This document shows, one piece after another, positions 24,234 through 32,255 of a stretch of 32,255 nucleotides of DNA. The position numbers were made by a program, and so were the translations under genes. Each line of letters starts with the position of its first letter. Positions within the stretch are counted from its first letter, which is position 1. The notes beneath the pieces were generated by a model that was given only the letters and a program-made list of their open reading frames with translations, had not been told where the DNA came from and ran no database searches. This stretch comes from Bacillota bacterium (lineage in GTDB: Bacteria; Bacillota; Sulfobacillia; JAJZIM01). The DNA lies in assembly GCA_021810565.1 (NCBI GenBank), contig JAJZIM010000031.1, positions 1-32,255 of the forward strand, in the 5' to 3' direction.

Positions 24234-25423
24234 CTAGTTTGGCGGCCCATAGCGCACCAGGATGCGTGAGCCGGTGTCGGCCGCCAGGCAATTTTGCGCG
24301 TCGGCGCAGCTCAAGAGGTTCAAGGGAGGCAGGCCGGGCAAGGAGCGGTCGGACCAGGTCCCGCCGCCGTTGCGGGAGAGGAGGACGAGGTCGCTGCCGC
24401 CCCGGGCAAGCTGCCGGTTGGGATCGCCGTTGGCGTCGGTGACGGCGTCTTTCCGGGATCCCACCGCCAGGCCTAAAGCGTCGCCCGGAAAGGCCGCCGC
24501 CGCGATGCTGAACAGCTTCACCGCAGAGGAGGGCGGAAAACGGCTCGGGCCGGTTGCCCCCAGATCCGCTTAGCCCGCCGGCAAGGAAACTTCTTGCCAA
24601 TGGCTGCCGGTCAAAGTCCCGCGGTAGGAGAAGAGGCCGTGGTCATACCGCGGGGCGGCCGAATTGCAGAAGCGGGCGCCCAGTGGTGGTAACCCGCCAC
24701 CACGGCGGGGTCGATGCACGGGCCTGGGGAGGTGTCCGTCCAGGTGGCCCCGGCGTCGGTGGTCACCCGCACCCGGATGACGGGCGAGGACCACTCCGCG
24801 CCGTAGCTGGCCGCCCACCGTTCGGGGGTGAGGACGAAGAGGGACACCGGCCAACCTTCAGGTTTGCGGTTTGGGGGACGGCGGCGCCAGGAGGATGAAA
24901 GCCGCATGGCCCGCCGTCCACGGCCTGCCTCGCACCGGCCCCGGAAGGGACGTGGAGGTCCAGGTGATCCCGCCGTCGGCGGAGCGCCAGGCACGGCGGT
25001 CGTCGACCCCGGCGGTCAGGAGGCCGCCGTCGGGCAGGGGGACCAAGCGGAGGATCCGTCCGCAGGGCTGCTTGGCCGGCTCGACCATCTGCGTCTGGGC
25101 GCAGTGGGTGTCGCCGACGCTTTGCCAGGTGCGTCCGCCGTCCGTGGAGCGCTAGAAGGCGCGGTGGCCCGCGGCCAGGGCCAACCGGTCGGAGAGCATG
25201 AGCAGCGCGGTGGGCCTTCCCGGCAACCGCTTCGGGCTGAACACCGGCGCCGCTTGGGTACTCGTGGTGGTTGCCGAGGGGGCGCGGAGGCCGTGGGGGA
25301 GTTGGTCGTCTTGGCCGGGGAACCGGCCGTCCTGGCGGGGGCGGGGCCGCAGGCGGGGAGGGCCCAAAGGGCCGCGAGGAGCAGGACCGAAGGCGGCGTC
25401 TCGCCGAGCAGCTCATGCACCAT
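24234..25423 (-). pseudogene. Degraded lipoprotein gene with BNR/Ycf48-like motifs
   Basis: It begins as a lipoprotein (ATG 25423, lipobox LPAC at about Cys25) with a Thr/Ser/Pro linker, then shows DGGRTW, DGGITW, DAGATW and NGGGTW motifs of the sialidase-like propeller type. Lesions visible by frame tracking: a frameshift at the G5 run 25278-25282, an in-frame TAG at 25152-25154, frameshifts near 24876 and near 24680, and an in-frame TAA at 24570-24572. The reading resumes after each one and finally stops at 24234. The gene starts 2 nt after the stop of its intact upstream relative. Confidence 0.7.
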
Positions 25424-25425
25424 CC

Positions 25426-27183
25426 TCACCTCGGGGATTCCGAAACGCTGCGGCCGACGACCGGGGTGCGGCCGATGACCAGGCAGTGGACGGCGTCGGC
25501 GCAGGCGAAGGCGGCGAGCCCGGGCAGGCCGGGGGTCTTCAACCGGCGCCAGGTCCGCCCGCCGTCGGTGGTCTGGGCGACGAAGGCGTGGTTCGTGGAA
25601 GCGGCGCAGTAGCCTCCTGAACACGGGAAGCGGGGGCCCAGGGTGGTCCCGACCGCCAAGCCGTGCGAGGCGTCGGAGAAGGACACTCCCGCAAGGGAAA
25701 CTCGATCCGCGTTCACCGTCCGGGCCCCGACGGCGTGCCAGGTGGCGCCGGCGTCCGCGGTCGCGAACAGCAGGGGAACGGGCGCGACATTGCAGCCCGC
25801 TTCGCCGACGACGATCCAGTGAGCCGAGGTCAGGATCGCCAAGGGGAGCGTTCCGGTGAAGGGCTGGGGGATGCGGAGCACCTTGCGCCAGGTCCCGCCG
25901 CCGTCACGACTCACGGCCAGCAGGTGGTGCACTCCCTGCCCGGCGCAGCTGACGTCGCGATGGGCCACCCACAGACCGGGGCTGGCCACCTGCACGTCGT
26001 ACAAAGCAGAGGTCGGAGGGGGGAGGAAAGATCCGCCCACCGCACGCCAATGCCTTCCCCGGTCGGTGCTGGACCAAACCTGCCAGGCAGCTGGACCCGG
26101 CCCGCTCGGTTCCTTGCGCGTGACCACGTAGACCTGCGAGCCGAAGATCCACGGTCCCCCCCCGGAGAATTCCGAGAACACCGTTCGCCAGGTGTTGCCG
26201 CCGTCGGCGGTGCGGAGAAGGTCGTGGTCCGCCACCGCCAGACCCACGCGCGCGTCGAAGAAGGCCAGGCGCGTGATCGGACCCGGCAGGCGGCGCGGCA
26301 GCCGGGACCAGGTGCGGCCTGCGTCCTCGGTCCGCCACAACTCGCCGCCCGCGCCGCCCACGAAGGCCGTGCGCGCCGAGGGCATGGACACCGCGGTGAG
26401 GGAGGGGGGTACCGGCGTCAGGCTGGAGGCGGTCCGAAAGGCGGCGCGAAGGGACCCCGGGACCCAGACGCTGTAGCCGCACCGGCTGCGGGCGGCCAGA
26501 TGGAAGTGCACGCTGGTGAAGGGATGGCCTGCGGTGCCCGAGATGGACACCGATCCGGCGACCACCTTCCGGCCGTCGAACTCTTGGATCGGAGGGCCGA
26601 AGGCGGCCGCCGCCGCGGCGGCGCGCCGGCCGAGGGCCGTGAGGTCTGGGCTGCCCGGGACGATGGACCCGCTGACCTGGTATCGCCACCGGCCGGTCTT
26701 CCAGTACAGCACGGCGTTTCCCATTCCGGCGAAGAGGCTTTGGGCCACGATGCCGCTGCCCAGGTCCACGGGGGTGGACTCTCCCCCGGGGGGCACTCCC
26801 ACGTGACGCGTGCTGCCCCAGCTGACGCGCAGGGGGGTGGAGCCGGTGCCGACTCCGGGATATACGTCCACTGCCCGCTCCAGGCCGAGACGCCGGGTGC
26901 GCAGGTCGTTCCAGGCCTGGGGGCCGGAATAGGCGGGGGGCAGCCAGGCGGGGAGGCCCACCCGCAGCGTGCAGCCGCCGACGGTGTCGAGGAGGGGCAC
27001 GCCTGCAGAGCCGGAGTGGGAGAACGCTGCTGCCGGGGGCGGATACGACCCCAGGCTGACCCCTTGAAAGCCGGTGATGGAAGCGGGTGCCGCAGCCTGC
27101 GGTACGATCACGGCCGGCTTTGCCGGGCCGCAGCCGGCGGCCAGGAGTGCCAGGGTCAGGACGACGGCGGCCAAGGGTCGCAT
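25426..27183 (-). CDS. Lipoprotein with BNR/Ycf48-like beta-propeller repeats
   Basis: A 585-residue lipoprotein: signal LAAVVLTLALLAAGC with the lipidated Cys at 18. An N-terminal domain of about 220 residues of unknown type is followed by a propeller with repeated Asp-box-like motifs: EDAGRTWSRL, ADGGNTWRTV, TDRGRHWRAV, RDGGGTWRKV, ADAGATWHAV and TDGGRTWRRL. These repeats occur in sialidases and in the Ycf48/HCF136 assembly factors; catalytic sialidase residues are not evident. It is probably anchored on the outer face of the membrane. ATG 27183 follows GGAGGTGA. It is the only intact member of a group of three adjacent related lipoprotein genes. Confidence 0.75.
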   Translation of the reverse strand: MRPLAAVVLTLALLAAGCGPAKPAVIVPQAAAPASITGFQGVSLGSYPPPAAAFSHSGSAGVPLLDTVGGCTLRVGLPAWLPPAYSGPQAWNDLRTRRLGLERAVDVYPGVGTGSTPLRVSWGSTRHVGVPPGGESTPVDLGSGIVAQSLFAGMGNAVLYWKTGRWRYQVSGSIVPGSPDLTALGRRAAAAAAAFGPPIQEFDGRKVVAGSVSISGTAGHPFTSVHFHLAARSRCGYSVWVPGSLRAAFRTASSLTPVPPSLTAVSMPSARTAFVGGAGGELWRTEDAGRTWSRLPRRLPGPITRLAFFDARVGLAVADHDLLRTADGGNTWRTVFSEFSGGGPWIFGSQVYVVTRKEPSGPGPAAWQVWSSTDRGRHWRAVGGSFLPPPTSALYDVQVASPGLWVAHRDVSCAGQGVHHLLAVSRDGGGTWRKVLRIPQPFTGTLPLAILTSAHWIVVGEAGCNVAPVPLLFATADAGATWHAVGARTVNADRVSLAGVSFSDASHGLAVGTTLGPRFPCSGGYCAASTNHAFVAQTTDGGRTWRRLKTPGLPGLAAFACADAVHCLVIGRTPVVGRSVSESPR

Positions 27184-27208
27184 GGTGTCACCTCCGCATT
27201 GCCGGGCC

Positions 27209-27695
27209 TCAGGAGCCGGCCGAGGGTCGAAGAAAATAAACGCCTTGGAGGGAAGCCTTGGCCGCCGAGCCGGGGACGCTTTGTGCCCGCCAGGTGCGGC
27301 CTGCATCGGTGGTCGTCAGGACGATGCTGGCGTCGGCGGTTTCGTCGGTGCCGAGGATCCAGCCGTTTTGACGGTTGACGAACAGTACCTGATGGAACGT
27401 CGCCTTGCCAAGGCCGGAGGGCTCCAGGCTCCAGACCTTGCCGTTATGGGCGTGGAGCACCACCGGGGTGTCGATGCACCCGACGCAGCCATGGGTGGCA
27501 AACCCGACCGCCCAGCCGTGCAGAGCCTGCGCCGGGGAGGGTGGCGCGGTGTGGGGAGGCGCGGAAGGGCTTCCGGGCTCTCCCGGGACGGAGGAGGGGG
27601 GGGCTGGCGGTTTGGGGGAGGAGGCTGCAGCCTCCGGTCAGGAGCAGGAGGGCCAGGACCGACAGCACGAACCACGGAAGGTGTTGGCGCCGCAA
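27209..27695 (-). pseudogene. Short BNR-motif lipoprotein gene, frameshifted at a C8 homopolymer
   Basis: TTG 27695, behind GGAGGTGA, opens a lipoprotein signal (FVLSVLALLLLTGGCS, Cys at 23). The frame is lost at a run of eight C on the coding strand (G8 at 27596-27603). Removing one C joins it to a frame that reads a Pro-rich linker, GWAVGFATHGCVGC, NGWILGTDETADASIVLTTT and DAGRTW and stops at 27209, giving about 162 residues. It could be a real pseudogene, a phase-variable gene or an assembly error. It lies directly upstream of the intact relative at 25426-27183. Confidence 0.6.
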
Positions 27696-27699
27696 GAGA

Positions 27700-28869
27700 T
27701 CACCTCCGGTTGGGGGAAGGGGGGCAGCGAGACCAGAACCCAAAGAAGGCGCGCCGGGAGCGGTCTCTCCTCCATGGGATCGCGGCGGCATCGCTCCCGC
27801 CCGCCAGGCTGGGCCTCCAGGGGGCCCGCACGGGCGGCCCCGCCGGGATGATGACGGGCGCCTCGGAGACCGGCCCCGCGGAGCTTGATCGAATGCCAGG
27901 CTTCCACTCCTCGAGGGGTGGGCCAAGTGGCTCTTTCGTGGGTGGCGCCGGGAAGCGTTCCGCCGTCATTTCCGGGTTCCGCGGCCCCAGGGTTGACGGC
28001 GCCGAGCTGGGCAGGGCCGACCCGCACCGGCTCAACCGCCGGAGCCACCCGCCTGCCGCAGACGCCGGCCACCGGCCAGCCCGCGAGGGCGAAAAGGAAG
28101 AGCCTGACGAGGTTGACGAGGGGCACGAACCCGATCAGGACCCACCAACCGGAGTACCCGGCTTTGGCCAGGATGCGCACCCAGGCGACGATGCTCAACA
28201 CCGACAGCAGCAACATCAGCACCAGCCCGGCTAGGCCCGAACCGGCAAGAAGGGCGCCGGGGACGGACGGGGGAGCATAAGGTGTGGAAGGCGGGTACGG
28301 GGAGGTGACGATCGGAGAACCACCGGAACCGGACGGGCCGGTGGTCGCCGAAGGCCCCGGGAACGCGTTCTGGGCCAGGGACAAGGTGCTGCCCGTACCC
28401 GTGGTGCCGCCGGAGTAGGTGACGTTCGCGTTCACCGAGGGGGATTCGCAGCAGGAGAGGCAGCCACCTCGGACGGGGCCGTGGCGACGGCCGTCACCTG
28501 GCCGGCCGCGTCGGTGGCGCCCCCCGGGGCGCTGAGGGGAACCCTTTGTCCCTGGAAGGTGACCGTCTCACCCGCCACCGGTGGAGAGCAGGCATTGGCG
28601 ACCGTGGTCGTCAGGTGCCGGGTCGCCGGAGTGCCGGATGCCGTTTTGTGGGAGGATCCCGCCAGCGTGACATTCATAGGGGACTGGCAACTGGACGCCG
28701 CGGCGGGCAGCGCCGCCCTTGGGCCAGGAGCAGCGGAAGCGCCGCCGCAATCAGCAGCGACTTGCACCGCGCCGCCCGCAGCCACCGTGGTCGCGAAGTC
28801 CCTGCGGGACCGGGTCGTCCGGTGGGCTTTCCCGGAGCCCTGCCGGGAGCGGTGTGCCGTTTCCCTCAT
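27700..28869 (-). pseudogene. Broken gene: secreted Ig-like domain joined to two-helix membrane segment
   Basis: Pieces in different frames make sense together. A signal-peptide-like stretch (SLLIAAALPLLLAQG) lies near 28770-28720. A Big_1-type Ig-like segment follows (VTLAGSS...LTTTVANACSPPVAGETVTF...DAAGQVTAVATAP), ending in a stop at 28432. In a shifted frame come VNANVTYSGGTTGTGS and a Pro-rich linker, then two hydrophobic helices (GLVLMLLLSVLSIVAWVRIL and YSGWWVLIGFVPLVNLVRLF, 28260-28069). The left part (27700-28068) holds only Pro/Arg-rich frames without a recognisable domain. It may be one gene with frameshifts or two fragments. Confidence 0.35.
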
Positions 28870-29022
28870 CGAAAAACCGGGGAAGCCTGTGGGCGGTGGA
28901 GAATGCCGGGGCGGCAGGAGCCGTCGGCGGCCCGGGGGGCCGGGTCGCCCGCGACCTGCTGCAGGCGGCAACCCCAGAAGGGAGGCGGACCTCAAGACGC
29001 GGCTGCCGGCATCGTCATGGGC

Positions 29023-29625
29023 TTAATGGACGTCCACCACGACGACCGTGGGGCTGCCGCCGGTGGGACCCCAACGAATGGCGGCCAACCGCCAGCCCCA
29101 AAGGTTGCTGTATCCTTCGATCACCCGGAAGTTGTACGGTTTTGCGTTGCCGTTCAAATAGGCCCGCAGGTTGACCACGGCGACGCAACCGCTGGTGGAA
29201 CTGCTGGCAGGATTGAAACTGGGGAAACTGACGGCTACCTGGGTGGAACCGGGGTGCATCCGGCCCGGGAAACCGGTCAGCGCGGCGGCCTGGGCGGCGG
29301 TGGGCTGGTGTTCGAAGAGGTTTTTCAGGGCACCTACTCGGCCCTGCGCCAGGGCGGAGACGGCCCATTGGCCGGTTCGGATGGCACTGCCGCCGTTCTT
29401 CCATTTGCCGGAGCCGAAGCTGCCGTACCAATTGCTCCAGTGGCCGTAGGTGTTAGGGGGAGGCACCAGGGAGTAGTTGGCTGCCGGTTCGGTGGGGGGT
29501 GTCCCGGTGCAAGTGCTGTCGGCCGCGTACTTGCTGGTTGATACCGTGCAGCCGGCCAGGACGAGGCCGGCCAGCAAGGGGAGAAGGGCTGCGGCGAGGA
29601 CCTTGCCCGGGGGAACGCGGTTCAT
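29023..29625 (-). CDS. Lipoprotein of unknown function
   Basis: A 200-residue protein with signal KVLAAALLPLLAGLVLAGC (lipid-bearing Cys at 26), a Pro/Thr spacer, then a compact domain with YGHWSNWYGSFGSGKW, RVGALKNLFEHQPTAAQ, SGCVAVVNLRAYLNG and VIEGYSNLWGWRLAAI. The pattern of a conserved Cys followed by strand-rich sequence suggests a small extracellular fold; no family was recognised. ATG 29625 has GAGAGGAGG upstream. The frame is intact, unlike most of its neighbours. Confidence 0.7.
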   Translation of the reverse strand: MNRVPPGKVLAAALLPLLAGLVLAGCTVSTSKYAADSTCTGTPPTEPAANYSLVPPPNTYGHWSNWYGSFGSGKWKNGGSAIRTGQWAVSALAQGRVGALKNLFEHQPTAAQAAALTGFPGRMHPGSTQVAVSFPSFNPASSSTSGCVAVVNLRAYLNGNAKPYNFRVIEGYSNLWGWRLAAIRWGPTGGSPTVVVVDVH

Positions 29626-29773
29626 GGCCTGATACCTCCTCTCGATGGGCGAAGCCGCGATTCATCTTGAAGCAAGAACAAGACGCGACAGAGGGAACTT
29701 TTCTTCCCGTGGCGGGCGGTCAAACTTCCCAAGATGATGAAACGCGGCGGGAAAGGGCGTGGGGGCCGGGGCC

Positions 29774-30123
29774 TCAGCAGGCGACGCCCACCAGGTGGTG
29801 AGCAATCCCGGTGTGCTGCACCGTCCAGGTCTTGCCGCCGTCGGCGGTGGTGACCACGTAGTCCGCCTCCCCCGCCCCGCAGCCGCGGGGCGGGGGAGGC
29901 GAAGGATATCCCGCGCGTGCGCTCGGGCACCGGGGTGAAATCCTGCCGGGTCCAGTGCCGTCCGCCGTCGGAGCTTGAAACCACATCTTGGTAGCTCACC
30001 GTCCAAAGGTGGCCGATCTGCGCGGGGGGCGGCCGAGGGCGCAGCGGTCCCGCCGCCGGCCGGCAGCGCCGCCGCGCAGAGGGCCAGGGCCGTGCGCGGT
30101 CCGCCGAGTCTTATTTTGGGCAT
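29774..30123 (-). pseudogene. Remnant of a small secreted BNR-motif protein
   Basis: ATG 30123, behind AAAGGGGG, opens a signal peptide (RTALALCAAALPAGG). The frame then shifts at a C-rich run near 30030 to read WTVSYQDVVSSSDGGRHWTR and TPVPERTRGISF, and shifts again in the GC-rich stretch 29876-29898 to ADYVVTTADGGKTWTVQHTG, stopping at 29774. Two DGGxxW motifs mark the same family as the lipoproteins at 24234-27695. Confidence 0.55.
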
Positions 30124-30273
30124 CCCCCTTTGGCGTGGAATATGAGAAGCGGTCGCGGCGGAAGTGGCGGAAGGAGCGGGTGGAACCCGCCCCTTCCCTA
30201 TCCGTTTTCCGGCGGCCCACCGCCGGAGGCGAGAGTCATCGCATGGCTGCAGACGGTGCGGATCAGCCCTGCT

Positions 30274-32255
30274 TTAGCAGTTGGTCGGGTTTCCACCACA
30301 GGGGGGAGGCGGGGGGGGCGGGGGTTCTGTGATGCCCTCCGGAGCGCCCGACTTGTTGGTGGTCACCGGGGCGGTGGGGGACGAGCCCGTGGGCGACAGG
30401 ATGATCACCTGCCGGGTTTGGGCGTTCCAGCCCACCTGCCCCCCCAGGGCCTCGCTGATGAAGCGGATGGGCACCACGGTGTAGCCCGGGGGTACGATGG
30501 TGGGAGCCACATCCATGGTTTCAGCGGTTCCGTCCAGGGTGAAGGAGGTGCTGCCCACGGTCATGATGATGGTGTGGCCCTCGAGGCCGATTACGATTTG
30601 CCGTTTGGACCCGTCCCAGTGGACGGTGGCGCCCAGGGCCTGGCCCACGAAGCGGATGGGGACCATGGTGCGGCCGTTCATGATCAGGGGCGCGATGGGG
30701 GTGGTCACCGACGCGCCGTCCAGATACTCATGGGGATCGCCGATGGTCATCACCACGCCGTGCAGCAACAGCGGCTGCGGGTGGGGCACGAAGGCCGCCG
30801 GCGGCACGGGGACGTAGGGCGACCACTTCAGGATGGATGCGATGACGTACAGCGGGCAGATCTTGGTCGTGCAGGGCGGCGGGCCGACCAGACGGCCCTG
30901 GGACCAGTACAGGATGTCCCCGGCGCCGCCGAGGCCGTCATACTCCGTCTGCTGCACATCGACGGTGTAGGTGCCCGGGGACAGCCTCACCGCGACGCCG
31001 TGGTTGTTGCCCTGCTGCCAGGAGGAGGTGGGGATGGTCACCGAACTCACCGGCTTGCCGGTGGACAGCAGGGTGATGGTCCCGGTCCCGGCGGTGAGCT
31101 GAGCCCAGCCGTTGTCGTCGGCGACGTTGCGGAAGCGGTAGATGTGCTGGGGCAGCGGGAAGCCCGGCGGCCAGATGGGCAGCGGCGAGGGGATGTAGAT
31201 GGTGCCCGTCCACTGGGCGCTGTAGGGCGTTCCCACCCCCTGGGGCCAGTAGCCGCCCAGGTTGGAGGAGGTCAGCACGCCGTTGTTGTAGTCCAGGAAC
31301 TGGATGTTGGCCGGGTGGATGCTCTGGGTGGGCGTGCCGCTGAAGCTGCCGGGAGTCATGGTGTTGGAGTAGATGCCGAGCTGGAGGTTGCTGGCCGGCG
31401 TGCCCACGGTGACGGATCCCGAGGTGCCGGTGCTGCCGCTTTGGTCTTGGGCTTCGATGGTCATCGATTCAGGCACCATGTCCACGGCCACCACGGTGGC
31501 GGAGCCGTTTCTAAGATTGATGGTCTGGGAGGTGGGACCGGTCTTGCTGAACTTGCTGTTCAGGAAGAGCACGTCGTTGGTGCTGGAGGACAGGTATACC
31601 GGGTTGGTGGCACAGATCACAGGATTGCCGCTTTGGTCCAGGGCCTGGATGCGCACGCCGAACCGCACGCCGGCCGTCACGCCGGACGGAGCCGTGACGC
31701 TATAGCTCGCCACGGTGCACGCCGCGGGCGGGGTGAAGGTCCAGGTGCCGTAGACGCTCTGGGTGCCCATGTCGCCGTTGTGGACGACGTCGACGCCCGG
31801 GAACTCGGAGGGAGCGGTCCAGGTGTTGATGTTCTCGCCGTTCAGGGCCGAGTAGTAGGGATCGTTGGTCTGGAAGTTGTCGCAGGTGCCGATGTTGGTG
31901 GCGTCGGAGAGGCCCTCCACGGTGACGTTGGTGACCTTGGTGAGGGTCTCCGAGGTGCCGTTGAAGGTGCAGGTGTAGGTGTAGGCCGCGGCGGGCGGGG
32001 TGAAGGTCCAGGTGCCGTAGACGCTCTGGGTGCCCATGTCGCCGTTGTGGACGACGTCGACGCCCGGGAACTCGGAGGGAGCGGTCCAGGTGTTGATGTT
32101 CTCGCCGTTCAGGGCCGAGTAGTAGGGATCGTTGGTCTGGAAGTTGTCGCAGGTGCCGATGTTGGTGGCGTCGGAGAGGCCCTCCACGGTGACGTTGGTG
32201 ACCTTGGTGAGGGTCTCCGAGGTGCCGTTGAAGGTGCAGGTGTAGGTGTAGGCCG
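30274..32255 (-). CDS. Large surface protein with tandem repeats and copper-amine-oxidase N-terminal (stalk) domains, 5' end cut by window
   Basis: The frame is open through the right edge, so the N-terminus and signal peptide lie outside. From the visible N-terminal side: two 89-residue repeats (GLSDATNIGTCDNFQTNDPY, YSALNGENINTW, GTWTFTPPAA), an Ig-like domain (YSVTAPSGVTAGVRFGVRIQ, DQSGNPV), a unique middle region, then paired stalk-domain repeats (NGRTMVPIRFVGQALGATV / WDGSKRQIVI and YTVVPIRFISEALGGQVGW / RQVIIL) typical of Gram-positive cell-surface proteins. It ends in a Pro-rich stretch and CGGNPTNC. It is probably attached to or part of the cell envelope. No clear terminator follows. 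Confidence 0.8.
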   Translation of the reverse strand, partial: AYTYTCTFNGTSETLTKVTNVTVEGLSDATNIGTCDNFQTNDPYYSALNGENINTWTAPSEFPGVDVVHNGDMGTQSVYGTWTFTPPAAAYTYTCTFNGTSETLTKVTNVTVEGLSDATNIGTCDNFQTNDPYYSALNGENINTWTAPSEFPGVDVVHNGDMGTQSVYGTWTFTPPAACTVASYSVTAPSGVTAGVRFGVRIQALDQSGNPVICATNPVYLSSSTNDVLFLNSKFSKTGPTSQTINLRNGSATVVAVDMVPESMTIEAQDQSGSTGTSGSVTVGTPASNLQLGIYSNTMTPGSFSGTPTQSIHPANIQFLDYNNGVLTSSNLGGYWPQGVGTPYSAQWTGTIYIPSPLPIWPPGFPLPQHIYRFRNVADDNGWAQLTAGTGTITLLSTGKPVSSVTIPTSSWQQGNNHGVAVRLSPGTYTVDVQQTEYDGLGGAGDILYWSQGRLVGPPPCTTKICPLYVIASILKWSPYVPVPPAAFVPHPQPLLLHGVVMTIGDPHEYLDGASVTTPIAPLIMNGRTMVPIRFVGQALGATVHWDGSKRQIVIGLEGHTIIMTVGSTSFTLDGTAETMDVAPTIVPPGYTVVPIRFISEALGGQVGWNAQTRQVIILSPTGSSPTAPVTTNKSGAPEGITEPPPPPPPPCGGNPTNC
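31724..32255. repeat. Two tandem 267-bp repeats, apparently DNA-identical
   Basis: The unit at 31724-31990 recurs from 31991 to the window end, which cuts the second copy two bases short. I found no mismatch by eye. The unit is exactly 89 codons, so copy number can change without frame loss. More copies probably lie beyond the edge. Confidence 0.92.

Noticed and set aside
25663-27378. A 571-codon + strand frame opposite the BNR lipoprotein
   Set aside because: Gly/Arg-rich without domains; the minus strand has a signal peptide, lipobox and repeated Asp-box motifs.
30209-30226. Perfect CCGGCGG/CCGCCGG hairpin as terminator of the large surface protein gene
   Set aside because: On the minus strand it is followed by A residues and not by T residues, so it lacks the tract needed for intrinsic termination.

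Overview
The window comes from a high-GC, Gram-positive-type diazotroph, most likely a Bacillota (Firmicutes) lineage. Support: strong AGGAGG-type ribosome binding sites, frequent GTG and TTG starts, sigma-A type promoters (TTGACA/TATAAT with 17-bp spacers) in front of the nitrogen-fixation genes instead of an obvious sigma-54 site, many lipoproteins, and a surface protein with copper-amine-oxidase N-terminal (stalk) domains. The nif gene content (H, D, K, E, N, X, ferredoxin, B, V and two nif-type PII proteins) resembles heliobacterial and clostridial clusters. I cannot name a genus from sequence alone.

Bases 1-6224 (accessory, mostly + strand): an RNA-guided IscB nuclease gene cut by the window edge, whose last codons overlap a transposon-end-like hairpin; a MinD/FlhG-type ATPase; a MogA/MoaB molybdopterin protein; then an AT-richer toxin-antitoxin-like pair (PIN-domain toxin) bracketed by two 96% identical ~165-bp copies of the mogA 3' end; a lone groES with its own terminator; and a methyltransferase with a long N-terminal extension.

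Bases 6225-20369 (nitrogen fixation island): a tight minus-strand operon nifH-nifD-nifK-nifE-nifN-nifX-fdx-nifI1-nifI2 faces a plus-strand operon nifB-methyltransferase-ANTAR protein-nifV. The two start from divergent sigma-A promoters with an inverted repeat exactly midway between their -35 boxes. The nifH operon has a ~145-nt leader able to form long-range and local hairpins, and an ANTAR (RNA-binding antiterminator) protein is encoded in the facing operon, so RNA-level control of nif is plausible. Together the genes give the Fe protein and MoFe protein (HDK), the FeMo-cofactor pathway (B, E, N, X, ferredoxin, homocitrate from V), post-translational nitrogenase control (NifI1/I2) and ammonium uptake (amtB). 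An mscS-type channel gene with its own promoter and terminator sits between nifV and amtB.

Bases 20384-32255 (envelope/secreted protein region, all minus strand): two zinc-ribbon membrane proteins, a TPR-like protein, and a run of lipoproteins and secreted proteins with BNR/Ycf48-like motifs (DGGxTW). Several are broken by frameshifts at C/G homopolymers and by in-frame stops. The right edge cuts a large surface protein carrying DNA-identical 267-bp tandem repeats. The number of homopolymer frameshifts leaves open whether some lesions are assembly errors. No tRNA, rRNA or CRISPR array was recognised.
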